Below, one piece after another: positions 37,406-46,328 of a DNA stretch of 64,000 nucleotides. Below the pieces are notes generated by a model that was given only the letters and a program-made list of their open reading frames with translations, made no database searches and was not told where the DNA came from. The position numbers and the translations under genes are program-made. Location: NCBI RefSeq assembly GCF_950066645.1, contig NZ_CATMFB010000006.1, positions 148,659 to 212,658 of the forward strand. Reading direction: 5' to 3'. Source of the stretch: an uncultured Thalassolituus sp. (lineage in GTDB: Bacteria; Pseudomonadota; Gammaproteobacteria; Pseudomonadales; Oceanobacteraceae). Each line of letters begins with the position of its first letter. Positions within the stretch are counted from its first letter, which is position 1.

Positions 37406-39369
37406 CTCTCTCCTGCGCGATATCCCTCCGGGATGCTGTTGTGCGCCACAACCTGTTAACGATCATTGCGACAAGTCTGCTGATACAGACGGCACAGGCA
37501 GAAACCGATCTGCCCGTGCTGACAACCTATGGCAGTGACTCGTCGGGCATTTCAACACAGTCGTTTGATGCCGATGAGATCCGTCGTAATTACAGCAGCC
37601 TCAGCCAGTTTCTGGGGAGCGTAACCGGCGTACAGGTACAGCATAGCGGAGCAACCGGAGACCCCGTCATGATCTCCGTACGCGGTGCCAGTTCAGGTCA
37701 GACCAACATTTTGGTTAATGGTGTGCGGGTGAACGATGCTCAAGGCGGCGGATACGATCTGAGCAGTATTCCTTTATCAATGATTGAACGGATCGAACTG
37801 GTTTCGGCAGGAAGTAATGGCGGAGACTATGACAGTGCAATAGGTGGCACACTCAATATTGTCACCCGCCGGGAAGAATCAAGCCGAAACCTGAGAGCCT
37901 CTGTCGGAAGCTTTGGTTACCAGGGTATCAGCTACCGGCAGAACGCTGGCGTTATCTCTCTGTACGCTGAATCCGAAAATATCGAGAACAACTTCTCCTA
38001 CCCCGTCCCTGCCCCCTGGGACGGTGGGGAGCTGAATGCCGATGAATCTCTCAAAAACGCGGCCTTTTTCCGTCATAACCTGCAGATAGCAACCAATCTG
38101 CAGAACATCGACAGTCGTATTTACTGGCGGAACCAGAACAAAGAGATTCCCGATTACTTCCGCAATTCACCCAATAATGAAGCCAGCTACAGCCAACGCG
38201 AATCAGGCGCCTCCGCGGGCAATCTCCGCAGTCCGGTGAAGCGCGGATTAAACTGGCGCTGGAATACCACCTATGCCGAGACACGGGAAACCTATCGCGA
38301 CCCGGACTCAGTCATTGGCCTAGGGAACGACGATAACCGTTACTACCGACAGAAAGCGGAGGCGATGCTTTCACCACAATGGCAACAGGACGCATTGGTG
38401 TTATCTGCCTCAGCCTCGACCAGTTTCGATGACTATCGCAGTCGCTACGTCAATGATAGTGATAGCCATGCCTGTCTGACACCGCAGGGACAATGCGATC
38501 AGAGTGCCGAACAATGGCTGACCCGACTACAGACCGGCGCAGACTATCAGTGGACCACCAACCTGAGTACCGCTTTCCACCTGTATCAACAGTTGCTGCG
38601 TTCCAGTAACTGGCGCTCAGGCGCCGAGGATATGCAGAAAGAAGCACAGACTGACCGCTTCAGTGGCGGTAGTACTGAGATTCGCTGGCAGGCGGAGACG
38701 TTTACTGTGCAACTCAGCGGACGCGACAGCATCCGTATTCCCAGTCTCTACGAGCGATACGGCGACCGTGGCCTCCTGTTGGGAAATGACGACCTGAGCG
38801 CAGAAACCGCGCGTTCATTCAGCCTTGATGGACGATGGCAGCCCGACACAGCATCAATCAGTGGCTCTGTGTTTACCCGCCACATAGAGAACGCCATTGT
38901 TCCTGTCTACGACAGTCGTGGAATCGGCCGTTACGTCAATACATCAGAGGCGACACTGACCGGGATCGAGGTGACTCTCACCAAAGATTTCAGTCTCAAC
39001 CGCCTACGGATTGAGCCATCTTTCAGTGCCAGCAGATACAAGAGTGAAGTCCGAAGCGAGATACGCAGTTTCAATCAGCAGCAGCTCGCCGGTATATATC
39101 ATGGTCGCTACGTGACCGGAGTGAGCGCCATTCTGGGTGGACACCGACTGACGCTACAGCACGAAATCGCAGGAGACATCTATCTCGATCGCAGCAATTC
39201 TATCGAGGGGGACACCCGGGAGTCCCTGGATCTTAACTACCTCTGGCAACAGCCTTTCTGGCTCGCCAGCCTGAACATCAGCAATCTGACTGACAACCGC
39301 TACCGGGATTACTCAAATCGCCCGGCCACCGGTCGTTCTGTCAGGGCTGCCATTGAATTTGAATTCTGA
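37402..39369 (+). CDS. btuB: TonB-dependent outer-membrane receptor, BtuB-like
   Basis: The start is uncertain: the ATG at 37402 (655 residues, coupled to the leader ORF) is used here, but GTG at 37375 or 37441 is possible. A signal peptide ends at TAQA before ETDLPVL. The plug domain shows LSQFLGSVTGVQVQ, VRGASSGQTNILVNGVRVND and ERIELVSAGSNGGDYDSAIGGTLNIVTR. A barrel of about 500 residues ends in AIEFEF with terminal Phe. The riboswitch directly upstream makes cobalamin uptake the most likely function. It heads an operon with a lipoprotein and an adenosyltransferase. Confidence 0.93.
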   Translation: MTLSCAISLRDAVVRHNLLTIIATSLLIQTAQAETDLPVLTTYGSDSSGISTQSFDADEIRRNYSSLSQFLGSVTGVQVQHSGATGDPVMISVRGASSGQTNILVNGVRVNDAQGGGYDLSSIPLSMIERIELVSAGSNGGDYDSAIGGTLNIVTRREESSRNLRASVGSFGYQGISYRQNAGVISLYAESENIENNFSYPVPAPWDGGELNADESLKNAAFFRHNLQIATNLQNIDSRIYWRNQNKEIPDYFRNSPNNEASYSQRESGASAGNLRSPVKRGLNWRWNTTYAETRETYRDPDSVIGLGNDDNRYYRQKAEAMLSPQWQQDALVLSASASTSFDDYRSRYVNDSDSHACLTPQGQCDQSAEQWLTRLQTGADYQWTTNLSTAFHLYQQLLRSSNWRSGAEDMQKEAQTDRFSGGSTEIRWQAETFTVQLSGRDSIRIPSLYERYGDRGLLLGNDDLSAETARSFSLDGRWQPDTASISGSVFTRHIENAIVPVYDSRGIGRYVNTSEATLTGIEVTLTKDFSLNRLRIEPSFSASRYKSEVRSEIRSFNQQQLAGIYHGRYVTGVSAILGGHRLTLQHEIAGDIYLDRSNSIEGDTRESLDLNYLWQQPFWLASLNISNLTDNRYRDYSNRPATGRSVRAAIEFEF

Positions 39370-39383
39370 CATGAGGCTTTGAC

Positions 39384-40616
39384 ATGAAAAAATTTCCCCT
39401 GATACTGGCCGCCAGCGTGGCGCTTACCGGCTGTTTTGGCAACAGCGACAGCTCTGACCCGGATCCGGTCGTGATTGTGACACCAGACCCTGAAGATCCC
39501 GGCTATATCTTTGCCGGTCTGATGGTCGCTGCGGATTACTCGAGTAGCCAGGTCGCCATTGGTGCCACCTCTACCCTGGAGTACCAGGACGGTTTTTACA
39601 GCGAGAGTAAATCTGACTACACCCTAGACGTTTACGGCAACTACCTCTACAAAATCGGGCGTTACACCATCGATACCCTGCAGCGCTACAACGCTCTGAC
39701 TGGATTTATCAGACAGGACTACAACTACAGCCTGGCCGAAGAAGGCAGCGATGTTTCCAGTAACGCTTATCAGCTGCTGCAGGTATCTGAAACCAAGGCC
39801 TATCTGATCCGCTACGGTAAAGCGAGCATCCAGATCCTTGATCCATCTGCCGCTGAGCAGGAGCAACTGGTCACCGGCGAGATTGATCTGTCGGCCTACA
39901 CTCCAGACGAAGCTGAAGGCCCAAGTATGTTCAAAGGCATCATTGCAGACGGCAAACTGTTTGTGGCCATGCAGCGCGTTAATACCGACTGGAGCTACAA
40001 CACTCCCTATATGGCGGTGATTGATCTGGCGACCGATACCGAAATTGATACTGAAACAGATGATACCTATAAGGGTATTGAGCTGACTGCTACCAATCCG
40101 CAGGACATCGAAACCGATGGAACCTACATCTATGTCAGTGGACGCGGAAACTATGGTACGGATAGTGGCGGTCTCGATCGCATCGCCCTCAGCGACTACA
40201 GTCGTACTGTGCTCGCAGACGAAACGACCTTTTCTGAACTCAATGATGACCAGGATGACGCTGATGCCAGCAACGACATCACCTATCACCTTGGTCAGCT
40301 TGAAATCCTCGGCACCACCGCATTTCTTACCATCAGCCAGGAAGCAGCTGACTACAGCTACAACGCTGATGTGATCTATAGCTTCGACACCACGGCAGGC
40401 ACCATTGAATACAGCGACCAGACGCCCGAAGCACTCGCAGATACCGGTATCGCACTGATTCGCGCCACCCCGGGTAAAGAAGCATTGTGGATCTCTGTTG
40501 ACGACTCAACTGCGCCGGCAATCCGCATCATGAGCCCAGCGGGTAACCTGCTTAACCAGCAGATCGACTTTGATCAGGTTGTACGTGACCTGGTGTTCCT
40601 CGACGTGACGGAATAA
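39384..40616 (+). CDS. Lipoprotein with beta-propeller-like repeats, in cobalamin operon
   Basis: A 410-residue protein with a lipoprotein signal peptide (LTGC, Cys at about 17) and a Ser/Asp/Pro linker. The remainder has about seven repeats alternating strands with turns of the kind DGTYIYVSGRGNYGT, DGKLFVAMQRVN and GNYLYKIGRY, each with a Tyr-rich strand followed by an aliphatic strand, as in WD40/YVTN-style propellers. It is very acidic. It lies 14 nt after btuB and 2 nt before the adenosyltransferase gene, under the same riboswitch. Bacteroides BtuG is a propeller lipoprotein that binds B12 on top of BtuB; this could be an analogue in a gammaproteobacterium. Sequence relationship to BtuG was not tested. 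Leaflet location is unknown. Confidence 0.85.
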   Translation: MKKFPLILAASVALTGCFGNSDSSDPDPVVIVTPDPEDPGYIFAGLMVAADYSSSQVAIGATSTLEYQDGFYSESKSDYTLDVYGNYLYKIGRYTIDTLQRYNALTGFIRQDYNYSLAEEGSDVSSNAYQLLQVSETKAYLIRYGKASIQILDPSAAEQEQLVTGEIDLSAYTPDEAEGPSMFKGIIADGKLFVAMQRVNTDWSYNTPYMAVIDLATDTEIDTETDDTYKGIELTATNPQDIETDGTYIYVSGRGNYGTDSGGLDRIALSDYSRTVLADETTFSELNDDQDDADASNDITYHLGQLEILGTTAFLTISQEAADYSYNADVIYSFDTTAGTIEYSDQTPEALADTGIALIRATPGKEALWISVDDSTAPAIRIMSPAGNLLNQQIDFDQVVRDLVFLDVTE

Positions 40617-40618
40617 CC

Positions 40619-41179
40619 ATGGGAAACCGTCTCTCGAAAATTGTCACCCGCACGGGTGACAAAGGCGAAACGGGGTTGGGCGACGGTAGTCGCCTGCCTA
40701 AAGACGACCTGAGGATTCACTGTCTGGGCGAAATAGACGAACTCAATTCCTGGGTCGGCATGATCCGCGCCGCACTTGCTGACGACGATATGCTGCAACT
40801 CCTGCTCAGCCAGATTCAACACGATCTGTTTGATCTCGGAGGAGAGCTTGCCATGCCTGGGTATCAGGCACTCAATGAGAGTATGGTCGAAGGTCTGGAA
40901 GAAGCACTGGAGGACTACAACGCCCTCCTGCCGCCAATGAAAGACTTTATTCTGCCGGCAGGCAATGAAGCAACGGCCCGCTGCCATATGACCCGCACGG
41001 TCGCCCGCCGCGCGGAGCGTGCTCTGGTCTCGCTCGCAAAACGGGATGACATCAGCCCGCTGGCACTGACGTATCTGAATCGCCTGTCAGATCTGATGTT
41101 TGTACTGGCACGCAAACTGGCGCGCCGCAATGGTGGCACTGAAGTCCTGTGGCGTAGCCGCAGACACTCAGACGCCTGA
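40619..41179 (+). CDS. PduO-type cob(I)alamin adenosyltransferase
   Basis: A 186-residue enzyme of the PduO/MMAB family, transferring the adenosyl group of ATP to cob(I)alamin. The N-terminal ATP loop reads TRTGDKGETGLGDGSRLPKD and is followed by GEIDELNSWVG. The conserved CHMTRTVARRAERALVSL and the C-terminal LNRLSDLMFVLAR complete the five-helix bundle. It is the last gene of the riboswitch operon, so uptake and cofactor activation are co-regulated. BtuR/CobA-type is a different fold and is excluded. Confidence 0.95.
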   Translation: MGNRLSKIVTRTGDKGETGLGDGSRLPKDDLRIHCLGEIDELNSWVGMIRAALADDDMLQLLLSQIQHDLFDLGGELAMPGYQALNESMVEGLEEALEDYNALLPPMKDFILPAGNEATARCHMTRTVARRAERALVSLAKRDDISPLALTYLNRLSDLMFVLARKLARRNGGTEVLWRSRRHSDA

Positions 41180-41195
41180 ACCGCGCCCATAAAAA

Positions 41196-41217
41196 AAGCC
41201 CCGCAACTGCGGGGCTT
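41196..41217. terminator. Bidirectional terminator after the cobalamin operon
   Basis: AAGCCCCGC/GCGGGGCTT stem, loop AACT, A-run before and TTCTTTTATT after. It serves the adenosyltransferase gene and the convergent grxD gene. Confidence 0.92.
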
Positions 41218-41230
41218 CTTTTATTGGGGC

Positions 41231-41551
41231 TCACTCCTGAGGAGCGGCTTCTTCCAACAGCGTCTTCAGCTCGCCCTTGGCGTGCATCTCAGTGACGATG
41301 TCACAGCCGCCTACCAGCTCACCTTTAACCCACAGCTGTGGAAATGTTGGCCAGTTTGCATACGCAGGCAGGTTGGCACGGATATCCTGATTCGACAGAA
41401 CATCTACATAGGCGAATTTCTGACCACATTCCATCACCGCCTGAACAGTACGGGCAGAAAAACCGCACAGAGGCTGGTTAGGTGAGCCCTTCATGTACAG
41501 CAGAATGTCGTTGTTTTCGATCTGGTCTTTGATGACCTGCATGATATCCAT
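41231..41551 (-). CDS. grxD: Monothiol glutaredoxin (Grx4 type)
   Basis: A 106-residue class II glutaredoxin with the CGFS active site at 29-32 preceded by KGSPNQPLCGFS. WPTFPQLWVKGELVGGCDIV carries the TFPQ cis-Pro loop and the GG-Cys glutathione site. Such proteins bind a 2Fe-2S cluster bridged with glutathione and help iron-sulfur delivery and iron sensing. Single gene, with its own ribosome binding site. Confidence 0.97.
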   Translation of the reverse strand: MDIMQVIKDQIENNDILLYMKGSPNQPLCGFSARTVQAVMECGQKFAYVDVLSNQDIRANLPAYANWPTFPQLWVKGELVGGCDIVTEMHAKGELKTLLEEAAPQE

Positions 41552-41633
41552 AGGTCTTCTCTCTCAATGCGATGAATGACAATGGGCGGATTCTAACATA
41601 AAGCCCGTTATGCCTGACAGCAGCACTCGGGTA

Positions 41634-43580
41634 TCAGTTCGCTACCGTTTCATCGGCAGATGCGAGATCTGTACTGGTGACATAACGTTCCGGGCCGCGT
41701 TCGGCAGGTGCCAGCACCGCCGCTACCTTCTGACCACTCAGACTGTTGAATATCACCCGATAGGCAAGTACCGCCTTAACGTAATCGCGGGTTTCACGGA
41801 AAGGGATGCTCTCAATAAACTGATCGTACGTGGCTACATCAGTTTTCAACCAGCGCTCAACACGATGCGGGCCGGCATTGTATCCAGCCAGAGCGGCAAT
41901 CAGGTTGCCCTCAAAGCGATCCAGCAGAGTGCGGACGTAATGACTGCCCAGACGGATATTCGATTCGTGCTGAAACAGATCATCCTGCCCCTGATAAGCC
42001 ATCTGGATCTCTGCCGCGACCTGCTTTGCTGTCGCAGGCATCAACTGCATCAGCCCCCGCGCTCCAACACCAGACTGGGCAAACGGGTTAAACGAACTCT
42101 CCCGTCGTGCGATGGCCATCAACAGGGCAGAATCCAGATTCAGGGCATCCGCCCAGTGTCCAAAGTCATCCGCGAATGCCGCAGGAAAGCGATGCTGAAT
42201 ATAGTTCCAGTGTCCGCCGCGAACCGTCGTCTGCACCGCAAGACTGTACCACCCCTGCTCCATTGCGTACTCAGCCAACGCTGGCGTCATCACCGGATGC
42301 AGACTGACCAGATAATTCAGCTCTTCCAGTGCCAGACCATGCTCACCGATCGCCCACAAGGCTGAAATACGCTGAACAGCATTCATGGTCGAAAGATGCT
42401 TCAGAACTGCGGCGTCGACCTCGGGCGATTCCATATGAAGCGCATAGGGCTGCCCCAGACGTTCAGCGGCCAGAAAACCGTAAAAATCGCGTTTGCCGGC
42501 GGCCGACTCAAATGCGGCCTGGGCTGCTACCTCATTCCCCATCGCCTGCAGGGCGCGGGCTTCCCAGTAGGTGTAATAGCTGGAATCGCGCTGATCTCCT
42601 TTTACTGCCAGAATCCAGTCGAGTACTGCTGGCCAGTCTCCTGCCGCGATAGAATTACGCAGAGCGGGGCCTATCCAGTCACCTTCACCCAACGTTTTCA
42701 GACGCTCAGCTGCGGCGTCGTCAAACTCATCATCGTCCAGGCGAAAGGTATTTGCGGCCAGTTTTTCTTCAAGTTGCTGCCGCCTGGCATCGCTGATGCC
42801 TTGCGTATCGCCGAGGTCATGCCACAGATCCATCGCCCGACGGGTATTGCGCGGAATCAGATAGCTGATGACAGCAGCAGTCAGCTCGCCATTGTCCACC
42901 TGGCGGGCCACCGCTGGCGGAATCTGGCGTAACTGATCCGGGTATCTCATTGTTCTGGCGACATACTCCGACACATCGTTCCAGCCAGCCTTGCCCAGTT
43001 TACGGTTGAGATACCGTGCCAGTGTGCGGTTACCGGCTTCGAGGGCCAGTAACAACCGCTGATAATAAAGCTCAGCACCCAGTTCGCCCTTCACTGCCAT
43101 GGCTTTAAACAGGTCGTCGCATTCATCCGGACGGGAGCGTCCACTGAGCCAGAGCTTGCGCCCACCACGGAAGGCCAGCGCCTGATCCTGTATCAGCTGT
43201 GCCCGGTACCAGATGCACTGTCCGCCAACATCAGCAGGAGGTTGCGGACTGATTTCCAGAACGTCAGACCAACGACGGGATTTTTCATAGGCAAGCAGAG
43301 CCTGTCGGCGCAGCCAGCCACCAAGCGGACTGGTGCGATTTCGCTCAGCGTACGCCTGAATATCGCGGGGAGCGACATCCGGCAACGCCGTACGTAAGCG
43401 ATGAAATTCGATATAAGGGTAGAGAATATGTTCTGACGCAGACTCAGGAATTGCAGCAAACTGACCATCGCGCGCAGCATCAAGCGCCAACGCAAAGTCG
43501 TCATCACTCAGAGCCAGTGCCGCGCCCGAGAGACAAAAACATATAACACCCAGAAGATCACGCAGACCTGTGAATCGCAT
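41634..43580 (-). CDS. slt: Soluble lytic murein transglycosylase
   Basis: A 648-residue periplasmic enzyme, with a signal peptide (about 1-24), a long superhelical alpha domain (about 30-460) and a C-terminal goose-lysozyme-like catalytic domain. The catalytic glutamate is Glu494 in ARRESSFNP, followed by GARGLMQLMPATA and IRLGSHYVRTLLD and AGYNAGPHRVERW. It cleaves the glycan strands of peptidoglycan producing 1,6-anhydro ends, the kind of product an AmpG permease recycles. Monocistronic; the length matches Slt70. Confidence 0.96.
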   Translation of the reverse strand: MRFTGLRDLLGVICFCLSGAALALSDDDFALALDAARDGQFAAIPESASEHILYPYIEFHRLRTALPDVAPRDIQAYAERNRTSPLGGWLRRQALLAYEKSRRWSDVLEISPQPPADVGGQCIWYRAQLIQDQALAFRGGRKLWLSGRSRPDECDDLFKAMAVKGELGAELYYQRLLLALEAGNRTLARYLNRKLGKAGWNDVSEYVARTMRYPDQLRQIPPAVARQVDNGELTAAVISYLIPRNTRRAMDLWHDLGDTQGISDARRQQLEEKLAANTFRLDDDEFDDAAAERLKTLGEGDWIGPALRNSIAAGDWPAVLDWILAVKGDQRDSSYYTYWEARALQAMGNEVAAQAAFESAAGKRDFYGFLAAERLGQPYALHMESPEVDAAVLKHLSTMNAVQRISALWAIGEHGLALEELNYLVSLHPVMTPALAEYAMEQGWYSLAVQTTVRGGHWNYIQHRFPAAFADDFGHWADALNLDSALLMAIARRESSFNPFAQSGVGARGLMQLMPATAKQVAAEIQMAYQGQDDLFQHESNIRLGSHYVRTLLDRFEGNLIAALAGYNAGPHRVERWLKTDVATYDQFIESIPFRETRDYVKAVLAYRVIFNSLSGQKVAAVLAPAERGPERYVTSTDLASADETVAN

Positions 43581-43700
43581 ACGCCCTGCTCAATAAGTTA
43601 ACCAATGATCCATAAAGGCATTCATTCACTGCAGAATGCGTTAAGTATCATAAGCCTAGCAGGACATATTAAGAACGTCTGTTGACAAAAATGCGCACAC

Positions 43701-44012
43701 TCAATCGCAATTCTGTGACAGAAAACCGGACAAAGCTGCCCTCAGGGGCTCATTCAGGTAACAGCTGAGGTATTTTCCGTTGCGTTCCGCCCGGATCAGG
43801 TCTGCTTTAACCAGCTCTTTAACGTGGTGAGAAACGGTCGGGGCACCGATGTCGAACTTATTAATAAAGTCATATAAGAGGCAGCCTGCATCATCATCCG
43901 GGCCGACATCGTGGCGCTGGTGAGCAAGAATCTCGCGATAGATCCGCAGACGGTGCGGGTTCGAAAGAGCTTTGAAGGCCGCGACCATCTGCTCTTCTGT
44001 AATTTGCGTCAT
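43701..44012 (-). CDS. ArsR-family transcriptional regulator
   Basis: A 103-residue winged-helix repressor: FKALSNPHRLRIYREIL, then GAPTVSHHVKELVKADLIRAERNGKYLSCYL. The metal motif ELCVC of ArsR/SmtB is absent (YDFINKFDIGAPT instead); Cys59 or so in DDDAGCLLY could be a redox or ligand site. It is divergent from the Old Yellow Enzyme-like gene with two inverted repeats between, so it most likely represses itself and that gene, with an electrophile or quinone-like inducer. The start is the ATG at 44012. Confidence 0.92.
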   Translation of the reverse strand: MTQITEEQMVAAFKALSNPHRLRIYREILAHQRHDVGPDDDAGCLLYDFINKFDIGAPTVSHHVKELVKADLIRAERNGKYLSCYLNEPLRAALSGFLSQNCD

Positions 44013-44047
44013 AACTCACCCGGGACGGTTATCTGGCCGAAATCAAC

Positions 44048-44067
44048 ACTTCGAAAAGTTTCGAAGT
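44048..44067. promoter_or_regulatory. Operator 1 for the ArsR-type regulator
   Basis: ACTTCGAAA and TTTCGAAGT are perfect 9-bp arms around AG. It lies 36 nt upstream of the arsR-type start. Confidence 0.75.
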
Positions 44068-44074
44068 ATCGTAT

Positions 44075-44094
44075 AGTTCGAAACCTATCGAAGT
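44075..44094. promoter_or_regulatory. Operator 2 for the ArsR-type regulator
   Basis: A second, less perfect copy (AGTTCGAAAC-CTATCGAAGT) 27 bp further on. It abuts TATAAC at 44094-44099, a likely -10 of the rightward oxidoreductase gene, so occupancy would block that promoter. Confidence 0.7.
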
Positions 44095-44122
44095 ATAACA
44101 GTTTGTTTGATGGAGTCCCACG

Positions 44123-45406
44123 ATGAATACCCAGTCTCTTCTCGGTCAGCCACTGACACTGCGCAATGGCTCAGTTATCCCCAACCGGTTCGCTAAATCG
44201 GCGTTGAGCGAAACTCTGGGAAGTGTGGACCTGCGGGTAACCAAAGCACTGCCAACCCTATATCGCCGCTGGGCAGAAGGAGGCGTTGGTCTGAGCTTTA
44301 CCGGCAATGTGATGATTGATCGTCGCCACCTGGGAGAGCCGAACAACGTCGTGCTGGAAGACGACCGCGATATGCCCATGCTGAAAGCCTGGGCCGAAGC
44401 AGCGCGCTCACAGGGTGGCCAGGTCTGGATGCAACTGAATCATCCCGGCAAACAAACGCCCAAAATGCTCAACAATGATCCGATGTCGCCGAGCGCTATC
44501 CCCTTCCGCAAAGAAATGCAGGCCTTTTTCGGTACGCCACGAGCCATGACGGACGACGATATCCAGGACTGTATTCAGCGCTTCGGTAACGCCGCCGGTC
44601 TCGCGAAAGAAGCAGGCTTTGATGGTGTGCAGATTCACGGCGCACATGGCTACCTGGTGAGCCAGTTCCTGTCACCTCACCATAACCAGCGTGAAGATCA
44701 GTGGGGCGGCAGCATTGAGAACCGCATGCGCTTCGTGGTTGAAGTTTACAAAGCCATGCGCGCAGCCACCGGCGATGATTTTAATATCGGCATTAAAATG
44801 AATTCTGCTGATTTTCAGCGGGGTGGCTTCAATGAAAACGATGCGGCCACGGTGGCCAAAACTTTAGCGGATCTCGGCATTGACCTGATTGAAATCTCAG
44901 GTGGCACTTATGAGACGCCTGCGATGGCTCAGGGGAGTGACAAACACAAGCATCGTCTGGAAAATACCGCGCCAGTTAAGGAATCAACCCGCCAACGCGA
45001 AGCGTATTTTCTCGAGTTTGCAGAAATGCTGCGTACAAAGGTCGACGTGCCATTAATGGTCACCGGTGGATTCCGTACCGCAGAAGGCATGGCCGCCGCC
45101 ATCGAATCCGGCGCCTGTGACCTGGTCGGACTGGGACGCCCGCTCTGCGTTGAGCCCGATCTGGTCAACCGTATTCTTGCTGGTGAAGAATTCACCAGTG
45201 TTGTCCGTCCGATAAAAACGGGCGTGAAAATGATTGATAAAATGGCACTGATGGAAGTGTCATGGTACGAGAGACAACTGCACCGTATGGGGAAAGGGAA
45301 AGCGCCTCGGCGACAGGATCAGGGCTTCTGGTCACTGCTGGATGTGCTCTGGATCATGACCTATCGGGGAATTTTCAACCGCGTTGGCCGCTTGCGGGCA
45401 TCGTGA
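44123..45406 (+). CDS. NADH:flavin oxidoreductase, Old Yellow Enzyme family
   Basis: A 427-residue FMN-dependent ene-reductase-type TIM barrel. LRNGSVIPNRFAKSALSE opens it; the substrate-binding HGAHGYLVSQFLSPHHNQRED and the WGGSIENRMRF segment are family hallmarks. MVTGGFRT and GLGRPLCVEPDL bind the FMN phosphate. There is no fused 4Fe-4S/FAD half, so it is not a 2,4-dienoyl-CoA reductase. A roughly 60-residue C-terminal extension (WYERQLHRMGKGK...LRAS) follows the barrel and is basic, with an aromatic/hydrophobic stretch; it may dock to a membrane or partner. Expression is probably induced on release of the divergent ArsR-type repressor. Ribosome binding site GGAG. Confidence 0.93.
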   Translation: MNTQSLLGQPLTLRNGSVIPNRFAKSALSETLGSVDLRVTKALPTLYRRWAEGGVGLSFTGNVMIDRRHLGEPNNVVLEDDRDMPMLKAWAEAARSQGGQVWMQLNHPGKQTPKMLNNDPMSPSAIPFRKEMQAFFGTPRAMTDDDIQDCIQRFGNAAGLAKEAGFDGVQIHGAHGYLVSQFLSPHHNQREDQWGGSIENRMRFVVEVYKAMRAATGDDFNIGIKMNSADFQRGGFNENDAATVAKTLADLGIDLIEISGGTYETPAMAQGSDKHKHRLENTAPVKESTRQREAYFLEFAEMLRTKVDVPLMVTGGFRTAEGMAAAIESGACDLVGLGRPLCVEPDLVNRILAGEEFTSVVRPIKTGVKMIDKMALMEVSWYERQLHRMGKGKAPRRQDQGFWSLLDVLWIMTYRGIFNRVGRLRAS

Positions 45407-45441
45407 TAATTACCCATGAGACATACAGAATGGAGAACTTT

Positions 45442-46287
45442 ATGCTCAACCGTCTGAAAGCCGCCTACGTATCAGTTTATCTGACCGTAATAGCCATCAT
45501 TATGATCTACTCAGCAGGAAAGCTGATCGATGGAGAATCAATGATTGGCTGGGGTGGTGCCCTGCTGACGTCAGCACCGATGGCGCTGCTGTTTACCTTT
45601 ATGCTGATCCGCCCGATCATCGCGCGGACCAGCGAGAACCTGACTGAAATTCATGTGCCCACGGCTCTCGGTACGCTGTTCGCAGCGGGTGATGCAGTCA
45701 GTGGCAACGATGCCCTGCCATTGATTCTGGCACTGATCAGCTACGCAGGCTTTCTGCTGTATGTGTTCTGGTATTCGCGCTACGGCCGCGAAGAGAGCCA
45801 GGCAATCACAGTCGGAAAACCTCTGCCAGACGTCATGCTGCAGGATGCTGATGGTCAGGAAATTTCGCTGCAGACGCTGACCAGTCAACCTACTGTCCTG
45901 CTGTTTTTCAGGGGCAACTGGTGTCCTCTGTGCATGGCTCAGATTAAGGAAATCGCGTCACAGTACCGCGAAATAGAGGCGTTAGGAGCGCAGGTCGTTC
46001 TGGTATCTCCTCAGCCACAGGGTCATACCCGCAGTCTCGCGAAAAAATTCGATGTGAATTTCCGCTTTATGACCGACAGTGGCAATAAAGTTGCCGATGC
46101 CCTGGGGATTGTTTCTGATTTCGGTATTCCTACCGGGTTTGAAGCCCTGGGTTATGACACCGAGGCACCCATGCCGACCGTGATAATCACAGATGCTGAA
46201 GGTCAGGTTGTCTGGGCTGACCAGACGGATAATTATCGTGTCCGTCCGGAACCCGCCACCTTTATTGGGGTACTTCAGGCGCTGTAA
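45442..46287 (+). CDS. Membrane-anchored thioredoxin-fold (AhpC/TSA-like) protein
   Basis: GGAG at 45432-45435 selects the ATG at 45442 (281 residues). Three to four hydrophobic helices (about 8-26, 36-56, 66-84, 92-110) precede a redoxin domain (about 122-281). The domain has the GKPLPDVMLQDADGQEISL start and the FRGNWCPLCMAQ active site (CPLC, a two-cysteine motif instead of the single peroxidatic Cys of Prx). VSPQPQGHTRSLAKKF and a late cis-Pro region (MPTVIITD) fit the family. It probably reduces peroxides or disulfides near the membrane. It lies 35 nt after the ene-reductase gene, so it is likely in the same ArsR-controlled operon. The exact reaction is unknown. Confidence 0.87.
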   Translation: MLNRLKAAYVSVYLTVIAIIMIYSAGKLIDGESMIGWGGALLTSAPMALLFTFMLIRPIIARTSENLTEIHVPTALGTLFAAGDAVSGNDALPLILALISYAGFLLYVFWYSRYGREESQAITVGKPLPDVMLQDADGQEISLQTLTSQPTVLLFFRGNWCPLCMAQIKEIASQYREIEALGAQVVLVSPQPQGHTRSLAKKFDVNFRFMTDSGNKVADALGIVSDFGIPTGFEALGYDTEAPMPTVIITDAEGQVVWADQTDNYRVRPEPATFIGVLQAL

Positions 46288-46295
46288 GCCTGGTG

Positions 46296-46312
46296 TGTGA
46301 CTTCCGGTCACA
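46296..46312. repeat. 17-bp inverted repeat, CRP-site-like
   Basis: TGTGAC-TTCCG-GTCACA has perfect 6-bp arms. It resembles the CRP consensus TGTGA-N6-TCACA but has N7 between the TGTGA and TCACA halves. It lies between the redoxin and lipoprotein genes. Could be a regulator site; family unproven. Confidence 0.35.
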
Positions 46313-46328
46313 TGACTCTGCACGATAT

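Noticed and set aside
46296..46312. CRP binding site
   Set aside because: The half sites match but the spacer is 7 nt, not 6; kept only as an inverted repeat.
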